From: CAYLMG01 sp964464635
GTDB lineage: Bacteria; Planctomycetota; Phycisphaerae; Sedimentisphaerales; Anaerobacaceae
DNA length: 64,000 nucleotides
Assembly: GCA_964464635.1 (NCBI GenBank)
Contig: CAYXGT010000003.1
Coordinates: forward strand, 1 to 64,000
Reading direction: 5' to 3'
In this document: piece by piece, positions 32,895 through 42,120 of the stretch
Position numbering within the stretch: position 1 is the stretch's first letter
How the letters are laid out: each line of letters begins with the position of its first letter
Position numbers and translations under genes: made by a program
Notes under the pieces: generated by a model
What the model saw: only the letters and a program-made list of their open reading frames with translations
Told to the model about the DNA's origin: nothing
The model's database searches: none

Positions 32895-33577
32895 AAGTCG
32901 GAATCCTGACTTTTCCGGATGTAATAAACCACGGCGCATATCTGCAGGCTTATGGTCTGGCTAAAACTATAGAATCACTAAACCACAAAGTAAGTCTGAT
33001 ACCTTATAAAAACTTCAAACACTGGTTAAACGAATACAAAGCTCTGCTGGTTAAGAAAAATCCGGCGTTGGCATTTTCCAATTTTTTAAAGATTCTAAAA
33101 TTCAGAAGTGCACAGAAGAAATTAAATCTAAAAAAAATAACCTTTCTGAAAAATAAGATAAACCGTGAGCATTACGATACAATTGTTGTGGGCAGTGACA
33201 TCGTCTGGAACTTTATAAGCCCTTTTCTCGGCAAGGACAATATCTACTTCGGTCACGGTTTGAATACAAATAGAATTGTTTCTTATGCTCCCAGCTTCGG
33301 CTATGTTGAGAATGATAAGGAAATTCCCGATTACGTAGTCGATGGTCTGAAGAAATTCAGTCACATTTCCGTGCGCGATGAAAATTCGAAAGAGGTCGTC
33401 AAAAAAGCTATCGGCAAGGAGCCACAAATAGTACTCGACCCGACATTTCTCTATGATTATTACGGGCAGGAAATCGAGCCAAGATTCGAAAACTATATGC
33501 TGATATACGCATTTGGTCTGCGGCCTGAAGAAAAAACTCAACAGCACAAAATCGTGGGTTTATTGCTTAGACAATAA
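32891..33577 (+). pseudogene. Polysaccharide pyruvyl transferase, truncated (228 aa)
   Basis: The start is an ATGA overlap with the flippase. Residues 1-~213 match the polysaccharide pyruvyl transferase family: GILTFPDVINHGAYLQAYGL, DTIVVGSDIVWNF, RIVSYAPSFGYVEND, FSHISVRDENSKEVV, IVLDPTFLYDY, and YMLIYAFGLRPEE. Family members are about 350-400 aa, and the C-terminal GT-B half that binds the donor is missing. After LRPEEK the frame runs into unrelated sequence (TQQHKIVGLLLRQ) and stops. In the adjacent frame the tail of a different protein begins at that point. A deletion joining two genes explains this better than a frameshift. The enzyme would be inactive. Confidence 0.75.
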
Positions 33578-34052
33578 CTGCCCATTCTACAGAGTCACTT
33601 ACCTTTCAGGTTACTCGCCAAATAACATTCCCTGCACAGAGACGCAAAGTTATTCATCTTATATGTGTGAAACTGCGTTTTCCGGATTCAAACCAGTTGA
33701 CAAAGGGACAATTATTGAACAAACAATCGCAGGACTCATTAAAGCGAAAATTATAACTGAAGAGGATAGAAAATCAATCGTAAGCACTTATCTTATAACC
33801 GTCCCACAAGCTTACCCTGTACCAACACTAAACAGGGACAAAGCTTTATCCGTAATCCAGCCCTTTCTGCACGAACACAATATTTTTTCCCGAGGCCGCT
33901 TCGGAGGCTGGAGATACGAAATCGGAAATATGGACCACAGTGTAATGCAGGGTATCGAGCTGATCGACAAACTGCTCCAGAATAAGAACGAAAATATTTT
34001 TCAGGAAGGATTACCCCTTGAAGAAAATAGCCGCTGTTGTAGTTACGCATAA
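33513..34052 (+). pseudogene. C-terminal remnant of an FAD-dependent amine-oxidase-like protein
   Basis: From about residue 9 this frame matches the last third of flavin amine-oxidase/UDP-galactopyranose-mutase-like proteins from sugar loci: KSWVYCLDNNCPFYRVTYLS, then GYSPNNIP, CETAFSGFKPVD, VPQAYPVPTLNRDKALSVI, and GRFGGWRYEIGNMDHSVMQG. The FAD-binding N-terminal ~270 residues are absent, so it is not a functional gene. It has no credible own start (a TTG inside the pyruvyltransferase frame). It is followed directly by a GlfT2-like glycosyltransferase (34018), a usual neighbour of mutase-like flavoproteins. The lost front and the lost back of the pyruvyltransferase point to one deletion near 33520-33550. 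Confidence 0.7.
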
Positions 34053-35049
34053 TCGCAAGAAACTGCTTGGAGAGTGCCTGGATGCATTGCTACGCCAGGG
34101 CAGAGCTCTCGATTCCATCATTATCATCGACAATTCCAGCAATGACGGAACCAAAGATTTTCTGCAGGAACGTTATCTCAATAATTCCGTTTTTGACTAC
34201 ATCTGCCTGCCGGATAATATTGGCGGCGCGGGCGGTTTCCATGAGGGTATTGCTCGAGGGCTACAAAAAAACTTCGACTGGTTATGGTTAATGGACGATG
34301 ACACCGAGCCGGCAGAAAATGCGCTGGAAGTACTTGTCAGCTCCCCGTTTTTTGAAAACCAAAAGACCGGAGCTTTACTTTGCAGAATAATGAACCGAAA
34401 TAACAGCGGTGAAAAGTCTAAAGATCCTGTCATATCGAACGAAGCTGTATCAAGATGCGAACTAATCTTTGCAGGCAAAAAACTAACCGGCACCGACTTT
34501 GAACAACCTTTCTTAAAGGTCTCGACCTACCCATTGCTCGGCATACTTGTAAAAAGCGACGTTATAAGGAAGGTCGGTAATGTCAGAAAAGAATTTTTCA
34601 TCTACTGCGATGATGCGGATTTCACATTGAGAATATCCGACTTTTACCAGATGGTTCTCATCAGAGACAGCCGCATCCTTCACAAGGCAACTTCAGCCAT
34701 TTTTGTTCCGAAAACAGTTTTAGGAAAAAGGTGTTATTTTTTGCCTATTGAATCTTTCTGGAGAGAATACTATGAATGCAGAAACTACCTTTACCTTTTT
34801 CGCCAGAGACTCGGTTTGTTTAAAGCCTTGCTTTCCTTGTTCAATTACCTGAAGCCTATAGTCAAGATACTGGTTTTCGGCGACCACAAAGTTAGGAAGA
34901 TCGCCATTTACTTCAAAGCAATAAAAGACGCCCTCTCGGGCAATCTTGGAAAGAACATTGACCCACAAAAATTTAATCCGTTACCTGTCAAAACTTCCAA
35001 TACCGTGCGATTAACTGGTGCGCCGACAGGAAAACCGACTACAGATTAA
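34018..35049 (+). CDS. Family 2 glycosyltransferase (GlfT2-like)
   Basis: Starts at TTG 34018 with AAGGA 8 nt upstream. The 343-aa protein has a GT-A fold: AAVVVTHNRKKLLGECLDAL, IIIIDNSSNDGTKDFL, NIGGAGGFHEGIARGL, the metal-binding DxD region WLWLMDDDTEPAEN, and FIYCDDADFTLRISDF. The GGAGGF element and the D-D-D-x-E motif are those of galactofuranosyl- and rhamnosyltransferases. With the flavoprotein remnant upstream, a galactofuranose-like acceptor or donor is possible, though the mutase itself is broken. It overlaps the remnant by 35 bp. Confidence 0.85.
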   Translation: MKKIAAVVVTHNRKKLLGECLDALLRQGRALDSIIIIDNSSNDGTKDFLQERYLNNSVFDYICLPDNIGGAGGFHEGIARGLQKNFDWLWLMDDDTEPAENALEVLVSSPFFENQKTGALLCRIMNRNNSGEKSKDPVISNEAVSRCELIFAGKKLTGTDFEQPFLKVSTYPLLGILVKSDVIRKVGNVRKEFFIYCDDADFTLRISDFYQMVLIRDSRILHKATSAIFVPKTVLGKRCYFLPIESFWREYYECRNYLYLFRQRLGLFKALLSLFNYLKPIVKILVFGDHKVRKIAIYFKAIKDALSGNLGKNIDPQKFNPLPVKTSNTVRLTGAPTGKPTTD

Positions 35050-35178
35050 GAAAGACGGTAAACATCGAGGATTGCGATACCGTTTTGATGATAATTGGCG
35101 TGGGATGCTTTCCTGATAAATTAAAGGTAGCTTACTCAGAGCGCAAGCCCTATGAAAATATAGTGAGTTCACGTTAGT

Positions 35179-36618
35179 ATGGCTAAAATTACACTTATTA
35201 ATCCACCAAGACTTTTCAAAAATGGACAAGCTACTATGTCGCAGTGTCTGGGCTTAGGTTATCTTACCGCCTACTTAGTTGCTCGAGGCCATAAAGTGCA
35301 AGTTGTTGATGCACTTGGTTCGGGATTCGACGTTGTAGAGGCGGATACGGTGAAGCCCGACATTTCTCGACATGGGTTGCATACAGATGATATCCTCAAG
35401 AAGATTGACCCGGCCTCGGAGTGGATTGGTATATCCGCCATATTCTTCAGCTCCAAACGCCCTGCTTTCGACGTAGCTGCTGCCGTCAAACGCAAATGGC
35501 CGACGAAAAAAATTGTGATTGGCGGAAACCTTGCGGCGGGATTACCATCCTTATGTCTCGAAAATCCTAACGTGGACTATATCGTAATAGGGGAAGGGGA
35601 AATACCTCTATCAGAGCTGATGGATGGAAAGGAACCGGAGTCCATCCGCGGAGTGTATTCTAAAAAGAACTTTTCTTCGGAATCAGTAAGCAGAGCCGAA
35701 CAGATTATAGACCTCGACTCGATACCATATCCGGCACGCGATTTTCTCCCATTTGACAAGTACCTTACGTTATCTCAGCGGTTACGTAAAGGTTTCAAAA
35801 CAGTTTCAATCATTACCTCGCGAGGATGTCCATTCGATTGCTCTTTTTGCTCTGTCCATCCGACATTCGGGTATAAATGGCGCTACAGGACAGTGGGGAA
35901 CGTTATAGGAGAGATTCGAGATGTCATAGACCGGTATGGATGTAACTTTGTCGAGTTTGAGGATGATAACCTCACTCTTAATCGAGAGCGGGCTATAGAA
36001 TTGTTTGACCAATTGAAATCCTTAGGTATCAAATGGTCTGCTCCCAACGGATTGATGATTGGAAAACTCGATGAGGAGATTCTTAAAAAGATGAAGGCTT
36101 CCGGATTCGAATTCTTTTTCCTCCCAATCGAAAGCGGCGACCCCGACATTCTCAAGCTTATGAACAAGAAGGTTGACCTGGAGCATGCGGCAAACATTGC
36201 CCGGATATGTGTAAGCCTAAAGCTGAAGGTGGCGGCAGCCATCATTATCGGCCATCCGGGTGAAACACGTGATAGCTTTATGAAAACAATGGCATATTGT
36301 GAACGGCTTCATAAAATTGGAATCAGAAACTTCGCATTTTTAATGCTCAACACTTATCCCGGCACGAAAGTCTTCAAGGATTATGCAGACGCAAATGCGG
36401 TACATAGTCTTACTAATTCTGATTTTTTAGGGCATGGGGAAGTGACATTAGAGACTCAGGATTTCGATACACAAGAGCTGAATTGGCGAATGGCATACGC
36501 AAACAGAAAATTTATCCCTAAGGCGGTTTCCATATATCATCGGCACCGGTTATTATTCAAAAAGATTTTGGGGGAAAAAATGATCCAAACAATTAAAAGG
36601 ACCGTCTCGTATCGCTGA
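35179..36618 (+). CDS. B12-binding domain radical SAM protein
   Basis: The 479-aa protein has an N-terminal B12-binding-like Rossmann domain (residues ~1-150: KITLINPPRLFKN, CLGLGYLTAYLVARGHKVQV, IVIGGNLAAGLPSL, YIVIGEGEIPLSEL). A radical SAM barrel follows with the cluster motif C-x3-C-x2-C in SRGCPFDCSFCSVHP. NGLMIGKLDEEIL, PIESGDPDILKLMNKK and IIIGHPGETRDSFMKT complete the barrel. Related enzymes methylate unactivated carbons or rearrange lipids and sugars; the substrate is unknown. It is 129 bp from the upstream gene with no clear Shine-Dalgarno, and a second enzyme of the same architecture lies at 48252. Its stop is in frame with, and 21 bp before, the next gene. Confidence 0.9.
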   Translation: MAKITLINPPRLFKNGQATMSQCLGLGYLTAYLVARGHKVQVVDALGSGFDVVEADTVKPDISRHGLHTDDILKKIDPASEWIGISAIFFSSKRPAFDVAAAVKRKWPTKKIVIGGNLAAGLPSLCLENPNVDYIVIGEGEIPLSELMDGKEPESIRGVYSKKNFSSESVSRAEQIIDLDSIPYPARDFLPFDKYLTLSQRLRKGFKTVSIITSRGCPFDCSFCSVHPTFGYKWRYRTVGNVIGEIRDVIDRYGCNFVEFEDDNLTLNRERAIELFDQLKSLGIKWSAPNGLMIGKLDEEILKKMKASGFEFFFLPIESGDPDILKLMNKKVDLEHAANIARICVSLKLKVAAAIIIGHPGETRDSFMKTMAYCERLHKIGIRNFAFLMLNTYPGTKVFKDYADANAVHSLTNSDFLGHGEVTLETQDFDTQELNWRMAYANRKFIPKAVSIYHRHRLLFKKILGEKMIQTIKRTVSYR

Positions 36619-36639
36619 CGGGATGATAAGGAGTTTGTT

Positions 36640-38010
36640 ATTCAAAATCCGGAAAAAATTAAGGTTGTCATTATTGCCGGCGGCAGAGGTACGCGAATGG
36701 GGACCAAGACGGAAGATGTCCCCAAGCCTATGATACCTTTGGTTGACCGGCCGATACTCGAATATCAAATTGAACTACTCAAAAAGTACAATATTAACCA
36801 GGTAACTATGCTGACAGGCTACAAAGCGGAGAAAATTGAAGAATATTTCGGTGACGGCAGCAGGTACGGCTTGCAGATTTCATACGTAAAAGAAAACCAG
36901 CCTTTAGGAACGGCTGGTGCCGTAAAACAGCTCGAACAACAAATTAACGAAGATTTTCTTGTTCTTTACGGTGACATAATACTGGATATCGATATCGATT
37001 CATTCATATCATTTCATAAGGCCAACAAGGGAGCTGCAACAATTACGGCACATCCCAATGACCATCCATTCGACAGCGACCTCATCGAAACGGATACGAA
37101 CAACAGGGTGACGGCGTTTCACAGCAAACCTCACAAGAAAAATACATACTACAGAAATCTCGTCAATGCGGGAGTTTATATTCTGTCGTCTACAATATTC
37201 GAATATATACCAGAGGGAAGCTGCTGCGATTTCGGCAAAGATATTTTTCCTGCATTATTGAAAGCAGGCGAGCCGATTTTCGCATACAGAATCGCCGAAT
37301 ACATAAAAGATATCGGGACAATCGAGAGGCTCAAAGAAGTTGAGGGAGATTTTCAAAATGGCAAGGTCGCCACATTAAACAGAAAAAATAAAAGAAGAGC
37401 AATCTTTCTCGACAGAGACGGCGTAATAAACTATGAGGTTGATATGCTGCAGTCGGCAGAGGAGCTTGAACTTTTGCCGGGCACGGCTGAGGCGATAAGC
37501 GAAATAAACAAATCGGAGTATCTTGCAATAGCAGTTACGAACCAGCCTCAAATAGCAAAAGGATTTATCAATGAAGAGCAGTTAGAACATATACACGCCA
37601 GGCTCGAAGGTGAACTCGGCCTGAATCGGGCATATCTCGACAGGATATATTATTGTCCCCATCATCCGGAAAAGGGTTTCGAGGGTGAAAGAGTGGAGCT
37701 AAAAATCGAATGCGAATGCAGAAAGCCGAAGACCGGCATGATAGAAAAAGCCGTTAAAGAGTTCAACATAGATACCGAGCATTCGTTTTTAATCGGTGAC
37801 AGGACGGTCGATATTATGGCGGGCATCAACGCAGGTTTGACGACGATACTCGTGAGAACGGGCTTTGCAGGTAAAGACGGGAAGTATCAATGTGAAGCTG
37901 ACTTCGTTTTTGAAAACCTTTTCGAAGCAGTGGACTTTATACTTAATAAACAGGAAAGCTTAACTGAGACCGCTACAGTTGCGGTGACAAATAACGGAGA
38001 GTCGAATTGA
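36640..38010 (+). CDS. Fused heptose-1-P nucleotidyltransferase and heptose bisphosphatase (HddC-GmhB)
   Basis: Residues 1-~235 are a sugar-nucleotidyltransferase: VVIIAGGRGTRMGTKTEDVP, PMIPLVDRPILEY, GDIILDIDIDSF, NAGVYILSSTIFEY. Residues ~250-435 are a HAD phosphatase of the GmhB kind: FLDRDGVINYEVDM near 254, AVTNQPQIAKG, a zinc loop CPHHPEKGF...CECRKPKTG, and IGDRTVDIMAGINAG. Together they would carry out the last two steps to GDP-D-glycero-alpha-D-manno-heptose. The start needs care: the first ATG (36697) falls after the essential GGRGTR loop. No ATG, GTG or TTG lies in frame between it and the previous stop, but ATT 36640 follows AAGGAG (36628-36633) by 6 nt and restores MIQNPEKIKVVIIAGG. 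I therefore annotate an ATT start; a base error here is the alternative. Confidence 0.85.
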   Translation: MQNPEKIKVVIIAGGRGTRMGTKTEDVPKPMIPLVDRPILEYQIELLKKYNINQVTMLTGYKAEKIEEYFGDGSRYGLQISYVKENQPLGTAGAVKQLEQQINEDFLVLYGDIILDIDIDSFISFHKANKGAATITAHPNDHPFDSDLIETDTNNRVTAFHSKPHKKNTYYRNLVNAGVYILSSTIFEYIPEGSCCDFGKDIFPALLKAGEPIFAYRIAEYIKDIGTIERLKEVEGDFQNGKVATLNRKNKRRAIFLDRDGVINYEVDMLQSAEELELLPGTAEAISEINKSEYLAIAVTNQPQIAKGFINEEQLEHIHARLEGELGLNRAYLDRIYYCPHHPEKGFEGERVELKIECECRKPKTGMIEKAVKEFNIDTEHSFLIGDRTVDIMAGINAGLTTILVRTGFAGKDGKYQCEADFVFENLFEAVDFILNKQESLTETATVAVTNNGESN

Positions 38011-39005
38011 TAGGAACACAGACACCATTTCGCATAAGTTTTGCCGGCGGCGGCACAGACCTTAAAGAATTTTATTCGAAGCAGCCCGGCTGTGTGGTCA
38101 GCACAACTATAAACAAGTATATGTACATCTTCACACATCCGTACTTCGGGGATAAGACGTTAGTCAAATACTCAAGAACGGAATTAGTCGATGATATCAA
38201 CGAAATCAAACATCCGATAGTTAGAGAGAGTCTTAACAAGTTCGGTATAAGCGGTATCGATATAACCTCCATCGCGGACATTCCGGCGGGTACCGGTCTG
38301 GGTTCATCGTCCTCTTATACGGTAGGGCTGTTACATGCTTTATATGCTTTTTCCGGCAAGTGTCCGTCAAAGGAACAACTGGCCAATGAGGCATGCGAGC
38401 TGGAGATTGACATATTAAAAGAACCAATAGGTAAACAGGACCAATACGCGGCTGCATACGGCAACCTGAATATGATAACTTTCTGTCCGGATGAATCAGT
38501 AAACGTTGAGCCGATTATTATGCCGCCTGAAAAAATGAGAAAGCTGGAAGAGTGTCTTGTGATGTATTATTTCGGCAAGAGCCGGCCGACAAGAGAGATT
38601 TTGGATGACCAGAAAAAGAACGTATTAAATGACAAAAGGAAAGTAGATGACCTGTCCAAGATGGCTGAACTTGCAAGGCACTTGAAACAAAGCCTGACGA
38701 ACGGAAACCCGGACGAGATGGGCGACATACTGGATGAAAACTGGCATCTCAAGAAGACACTTTCCACGAAGATTTCAGGCGACAAGATTGATTTTTATTA
38801 CGATACAGCCAGAAAGAACGGTGCTATGGGCGGCAAATTATTAGGAGCAGGCGGCGGCGGTTTTATGCTCTTTTACTGTAAAAGGCAAGACCAGGATAAA
38901 CTGCGGGTGGCACTGAAGGACTTAAGGGAGATTAAATTCAGGTTTGATAATTTCGGGACAAAAATAATTTATGTCTCAGCAAATAACGGTGAGCTTTATG
39001 AATGA
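38007..39005 (+). CDS. hddA: D-glycero-alpha-D-manno-heptose-7-phosphate kinase (GHMP family)
   Basis: Phosphorylates the anomeric carbon of heptose 7-phosphate to the 1,7-bisphosphate. The 332-aa GHMP kinase shows TPFRISFAGGGTDLKEFY at the N-terminus, the phosphate loop IPAGTGLGSSSSYTVGLLHA, KEPIGKQDQYAAAYGNLN, and the C-terminal GGKLLGAGGGGFMLFY. These are the features of HddA and related L-fucose/heptose kinases. It starts at TTG 38007, 4 bp before the end of the fusion gene and after GGAG, so it is translationally coupled. Its product is the substrate of the GmhB half of that fusion. Confidence 0.9.
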   Translation: MIGTQTPFRISFAGGGTDLKEFYSKQPGCVVSTTINKYMYIFTHPYFGDKTLVKYSRTELVDDINEIKHPIVRESLNKFGISGIDITSIADIPAGTGLGSSSSYTVGLLHALYAFSGKCPSKEQLANEACELEIDILKEPIGKQDQYAAAYGNLNMITFCPDESVNVEPIIMPPEKMRKLEECLVMYYFGKSRPTREILDDQKKNVLNDKRKVDDLSKMAELARHLKQSLTNGNPDEMGDILDENWHLKKTLSTKISGDKIDFYYDTARKNGAMGGKLLGAGGGGFMLFYCKRQDQDKLRVALKDLREIKFRFDNFGTKIIYVSANNGELYE

Positions 39006-39648
39006 TTTCAAATCAGAAATTGACAGGTATAAAAACAGGCTGCAACAGGCACTTAACTCGGTCAAAACGGACGAAGTTATAAAGATGCTGAACGTCATCA
39101 GACGAGCTTATATCGAAGAGCAGACGATATTTATTATGGGCAACGGTGGAAGCGCTGCAACGGCTTCTCATATTGCCTGCGACCTTAATAAAGGTGTATC
39201 GCACGGCTTACAAAAGAAATTCAAAGTAGTATGTTTAAACGACAATATCCCTACTATGCTTGCAACAGCCAATGATATAAGCTATGCAGAAATATTTATC
39301 GAGCCACTCAAGAATTTTCTCAAGCCCGGCGACGTCGTTATCGGCATTTCGGGCAGCGGGAATTCTAAAAATATTCTGAAAGCGATTGGATACGCAAATA
39401 AGAACAGCGGTATAACAATCGGCTTATGCGGATTCGACGGGGGCAAGCTCAAACAAACAGCCTCACACTCAATACATATCCGGGTAAATGATATGCAGAT
39501 AACCGAAGATATTCACTCAATCATTGGTCATTTAATGATGCAGATATTTGAGAAATCCCTAAAAGAAATACAGAAAAAACCGGCACAGAAATATGATGGC
39601 CAATACGATAAAACGGATATTCTGCTCGAACAATTATGCGAGGTATAA
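38998..39648 (+). CDS. gmhA: Sedoheptulose-7-phosphate isomerase (SIS domain)
   Basis: The first committed step of heptose synthesis. Start ATG 38998 overlaps the kinase gene by 8 bp; an earlier in-frame ATG (38971) lies deeper inside the kinase gene and is less likely. The 216-aa product has the SIS-domain marks IFIMGNGGSAATASHIACDL, ATANDISYAEIFIEP, GDVVIGISGSGNSKNILKA, TIGLCGFDGGKLK, and TEDIHSIIGHLMMQ. The C-terminal tail past the SIS domain (KKPAQKYDGQYDKTDIL) is a little longer than usual. The order fusion-kinase-isomerase with overlaps makes a compact heptose cassette. Confidence 0.9.
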   Translation: MNDFKSEIDRYKNRLQQALNSVKTDEVIKMLNVIRRAYIEEQTIFIMGNGGSAATASHIACDLNKGVSHGLQKKFKVVCLNDNIPTMLATANDISYAEIFIEPLKNFLKPGDVVIGISGSGNSKNILKAIGYANKNSGITIGLCGFDGGKLKQTASHSIHIRVNDMQITEDIHSIIGHLMMQIFEKSLKEIQKKPAQKYDGQYDKTDILLEQLCEV

Positions 39649-39727
39649 CCGGGGGCAATCACAAACCATACCTAAACAAGCAAAGTTTTTCGTACACACA
39701 CAATATTAAAATTTGACGAAGTAAAAA

Positions 39728-40912
39728 GTGAGAAAAATTTACAAAAAATTCAAAAGCGCTTTAGCTCGGACTTTCATATTATTAGTCTCAATTGTAACCT
39801 ATGTTTTCAAGTATAAACGATATAATGCAGTCGGGCTGGTCAAAAAGGGATTCGAGGACCACACAGCGCAAATCAAAATAAATAACGGCGGATATTCACA
39901 GATTTTCGATAGGCTTATAGGTGCTTACCATAAATCCAAAGAGGCCCAAAAAGAAGTCGAGCGGCCCTACAAAATAAGCCGGATGTGGCAGGATATGATT
40001 GACGGTCAATTTGCCGATTTGGTTTCGGCTCTTCGAGCAGGTGACAGTACGAGACTACGTTCTCTATTGGAAAACTTTCAACGGGAAAGATTCGCCTTCA
40101 GCTCTGGGGGTTCCGCCAGTGATTACCACTCAATGCGAGAGAACCGGCTGTTCCGGTATGAATTCATTAACGCCTGGTACAAATATTACAATATATATAA
40201 AGATTTAATAGACGAGCGTCCGCGGCTAAGTTATCCACTTATAGGAAATCCTGCGGGTATGTATTACGACGAGCAGATTATTCCCACCGAGTCCATACGC
40301 TATCAATATTATGCCAGCGAAATAAAATCATTATTATGCGATTTAGAGCGCCCTGTAATCTGTGAAATAGGCGGAGGATTAGGCGGACAGGCATATAAAA
40401 TTATATCAAGTCTGGAACACCCTGCTACATTCATTCTTCTTGATATACCGGAGATGATTGTAGTATCGTCTTACTTTCTAATGGCTGCGCTACCTGACAA
40501 AAAGGTTCTGCTCTACGGCGAAAACACATCAGATACGGGGAATCCAAGTCAGTACGATATAATTGTGCTGCCACACTTTGCACTTCCTCAGGTGCAGGAA
40601 CAATCAGTTGATTTATTTTTCAATTCAAACAGCTTTTCAGAGATGAACAGCACAAGTGCCAAGGAATACCTTAGACAAATTGAAAGGTCCTGCAGGCGAT
40701 ATCTAATGCATATTAATCATAATGCGGAATTCGTATGGAACAACAATGGAGAGAAAACAACCAACATACGTGCCAGCGACTTGATACCCGACCCGAATTG
40801 CTTCAAGAGAATCTATCAGCACCTTCGTGTGTTTTCAAAAATCGATGACCGAATTTTTTACTATCGCAAAAATGTCAGGCATTTTGCCTTTTTGTATGAA
40901 AGATACTGCTGA
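39728..40912 (+). CDS. Putative sugar O-methyltransferase
   Basis: The 394-aa protein starts at GTG 39728. The first ~200 residues are helical (MWQDMIDGQFADL, FEDHTAQIKINNG, RENRLFRYEFINAWYKYYNI). Residues ~205-360 form a class I methyltransferase-like domain with VICEIGGGLGGQAYKII as the SAM loop, FILLDIPEMIVVSSYFLMAA, and LFFNSNSFSEMNSTSAKEYL. This matches the putative sugar O-methyltransferase family often present in capsule and O-antigen loci. The N-terminus contains a hydrophobic stretch (TFILLVSIVTYVF) that could anchor it to the membrane. Substrate unknown. Confidence 0.85.
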   Translation: MRKIYKKFKSALARTFILLVSIVTYVFKYKRYNAVGLVKKGFEDHTAQIKINNGGYSQIFDRLIGAYHKSKEAQKEVERPYKISRMWQDMIDGQFADLVSALRAGDSTRLRSLLENFQRERFAFSSGGSASDYHSMRENRLFRYEFINAWYKYYNIYKDLIDERPRLSYPLIGNPAGMYYDEQIIPTESIRYQYYASEIKSLLCDLERPVICEIGGGLGGQAYKIISSLEHPATFILLDIPEMIVVSSYFLMAALPDKKVLLYGENTSDTGNPSQYDIIVLPHFALPQVQEQSVDLFFNSNSFSEMNSTSAKEYLRQIERSCRRYLMHINHNAEFVWNNNGEKTTNIRASDLIPDPNCFKRIYQHLRVFSKIDDRIFYYRKNVRHFAFLYERYC

Positions 40913-40949
40913 TTAGACATAAGAAAAAAATATCAAAAGGAGTTCTGCC

Positions 40950-42098
40950 CTGAAGGGAACCCGAAAAAAAGGTGTATTGATTATAAGCCCCTCATTTGCG
41001 CCTGATATGGGTGGGATGGCAACGCACGTAGAGGATTTGTGTGAGTATTTGCTTTCCTGTGACTTCAGAGTTTTCATAGCTACTTGCCAGCCGTTACTGG
41101 TAAGAAAAAAAGGCAAATACGTTGAACGCAGGGGTAACCTGCAGATTTTAAGAATGCCTTTGTTCGGCTGGAGACACTTTGTACATTCGGGAAGATTAAG
41201 ATTCGTTTATGAAACGGTTTTGTTGTCTATAGCTGCATTTTTACTGCTTTTAATCCACCGCAGGAGCATTGAGGTTATTCATGTGCACGGCCATACAGCA
41301 AGTTTTGCAGTAAGACTTCTTAAATCGATTTTTTCAAAAAAAGCTGTTTTGAGCACTCACAATCTATTCGGATTCAATCCCAAGAAAATAAGTAACCGAT
41401 TGGTTCGTCGTTCTTTTTTGTCAATGGATTACATATGGGCGGTATCCGCAAATTCCAGGAACGAACTTGTTGAGCTCGGCGTAAGTGCTGAAAAAATCGG
41501 CGTGTATACGCACTGGGTAAACCAGGAAAGATTCAAGCCGATGGACAAAGAAAAATCGAAGGAAAAAGCAGGCTGGCCCGGTAAATTTGTTGCGCTGTTT
41601 ATAGGACGCATAGAGGCTTCAAAAGGTGCAGGTGTGCTTGCGGATGTGGCTACCGGATTTGACGGCACAGTGACGTTTGCCTTTGTAGGTGAAGGCACAA
41701 TGGCAGAAGAGATAAAAGAGAAGACACAATCTTATGGAAATATAGTTTTTGCCGGCGAGGTTGCGAACAAGGAGCTGCCAACTTATCTGAACGCAGCCGA
41801 TGTATTGATTATACCCACTCAGGGAGATGAGGGTTTCGGCAGAGTAGTAATCGAGGCTTTTTCGTGTGGAGTTCCCGTAATCGGGACCGCAAGAGGCCGA
41901 CTGCCACAGATTATAAATGACGATGTCGGGATAATCGTCGAACCGCCCCAAAAAGATGTCGAGACAATAACAAAAGCCGTCAGCAAGTTATATAACAAAC
42001 CCGAGGCACTCGCCCAGCTTTCAAAAAATGCCGTCAAACTTGCACAAGAAAATTACAACAGTAAAAACGCTCGGCTTATTGTTGAAAGTTACAAATAG
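40950..42098 (+). CDS. Family 4 glycosyltransferase (first of a tandem pair)
   Basis: I start at CTG 40950: AAGGAG (40937-40942) is 7 nt upstream, and the resulting N-terminus (..TRKKGVLIISPSFAPDMGG) aligns with the paralogue that begins at 42121 (..TGKKGVLLISSSFRPSIGG). A start at the first TTG (40977) would cut off the first beta strand of the Rossmann fold. The 382-aa GT-B enzyme has EVIHVHGHTASFAVRLL, KAVLSTHNLFGFNP, FVALFIGRIEASKGAGVLAD, and the donor site PTQGDEGFGRVVIEAFSCGV with the E-x7-E pair. It is probably a mannosyl- or glucosyltransferase acting on the lipid-linked repeat unit. Confidence 0.85.
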   Translation: MKGTRKKGVLIISPSFAPDMGGMATHVEDLCEYLLSCDFRVFIATCQPLLVRKKGKYVERRGNLQILRMPLFGWRHFVHSGRLRFVYETVLLSIAAFLLLLIHRRSIEVIHVHGHTASFAVRLLKSIFSKKAVLSTHNLFGFNPKKISNRLVRRSFLSMDYIWAVSANSRNELVELGVSAEKIGVYTHWVNQERFKPMDKEKSKEKAGWPGKFVALFIGRIEASKGAGVLADVATGFDGTVTFAFVGEGTMAEEIKEKTQSYGNIVFAGEVANKELPTYLNAADVLIIPTQGDEGFGRVVIEAFSCGVPVIGTARGRLPQIINDDVGIIVEPPQKDVETITKAVSKLYNKPEALAQLSKNAVKLAQENYNSKNARLIVESYK

Positions 42099-42120
42099 CC
42101 AGGTTCGAAATAATCAAATT

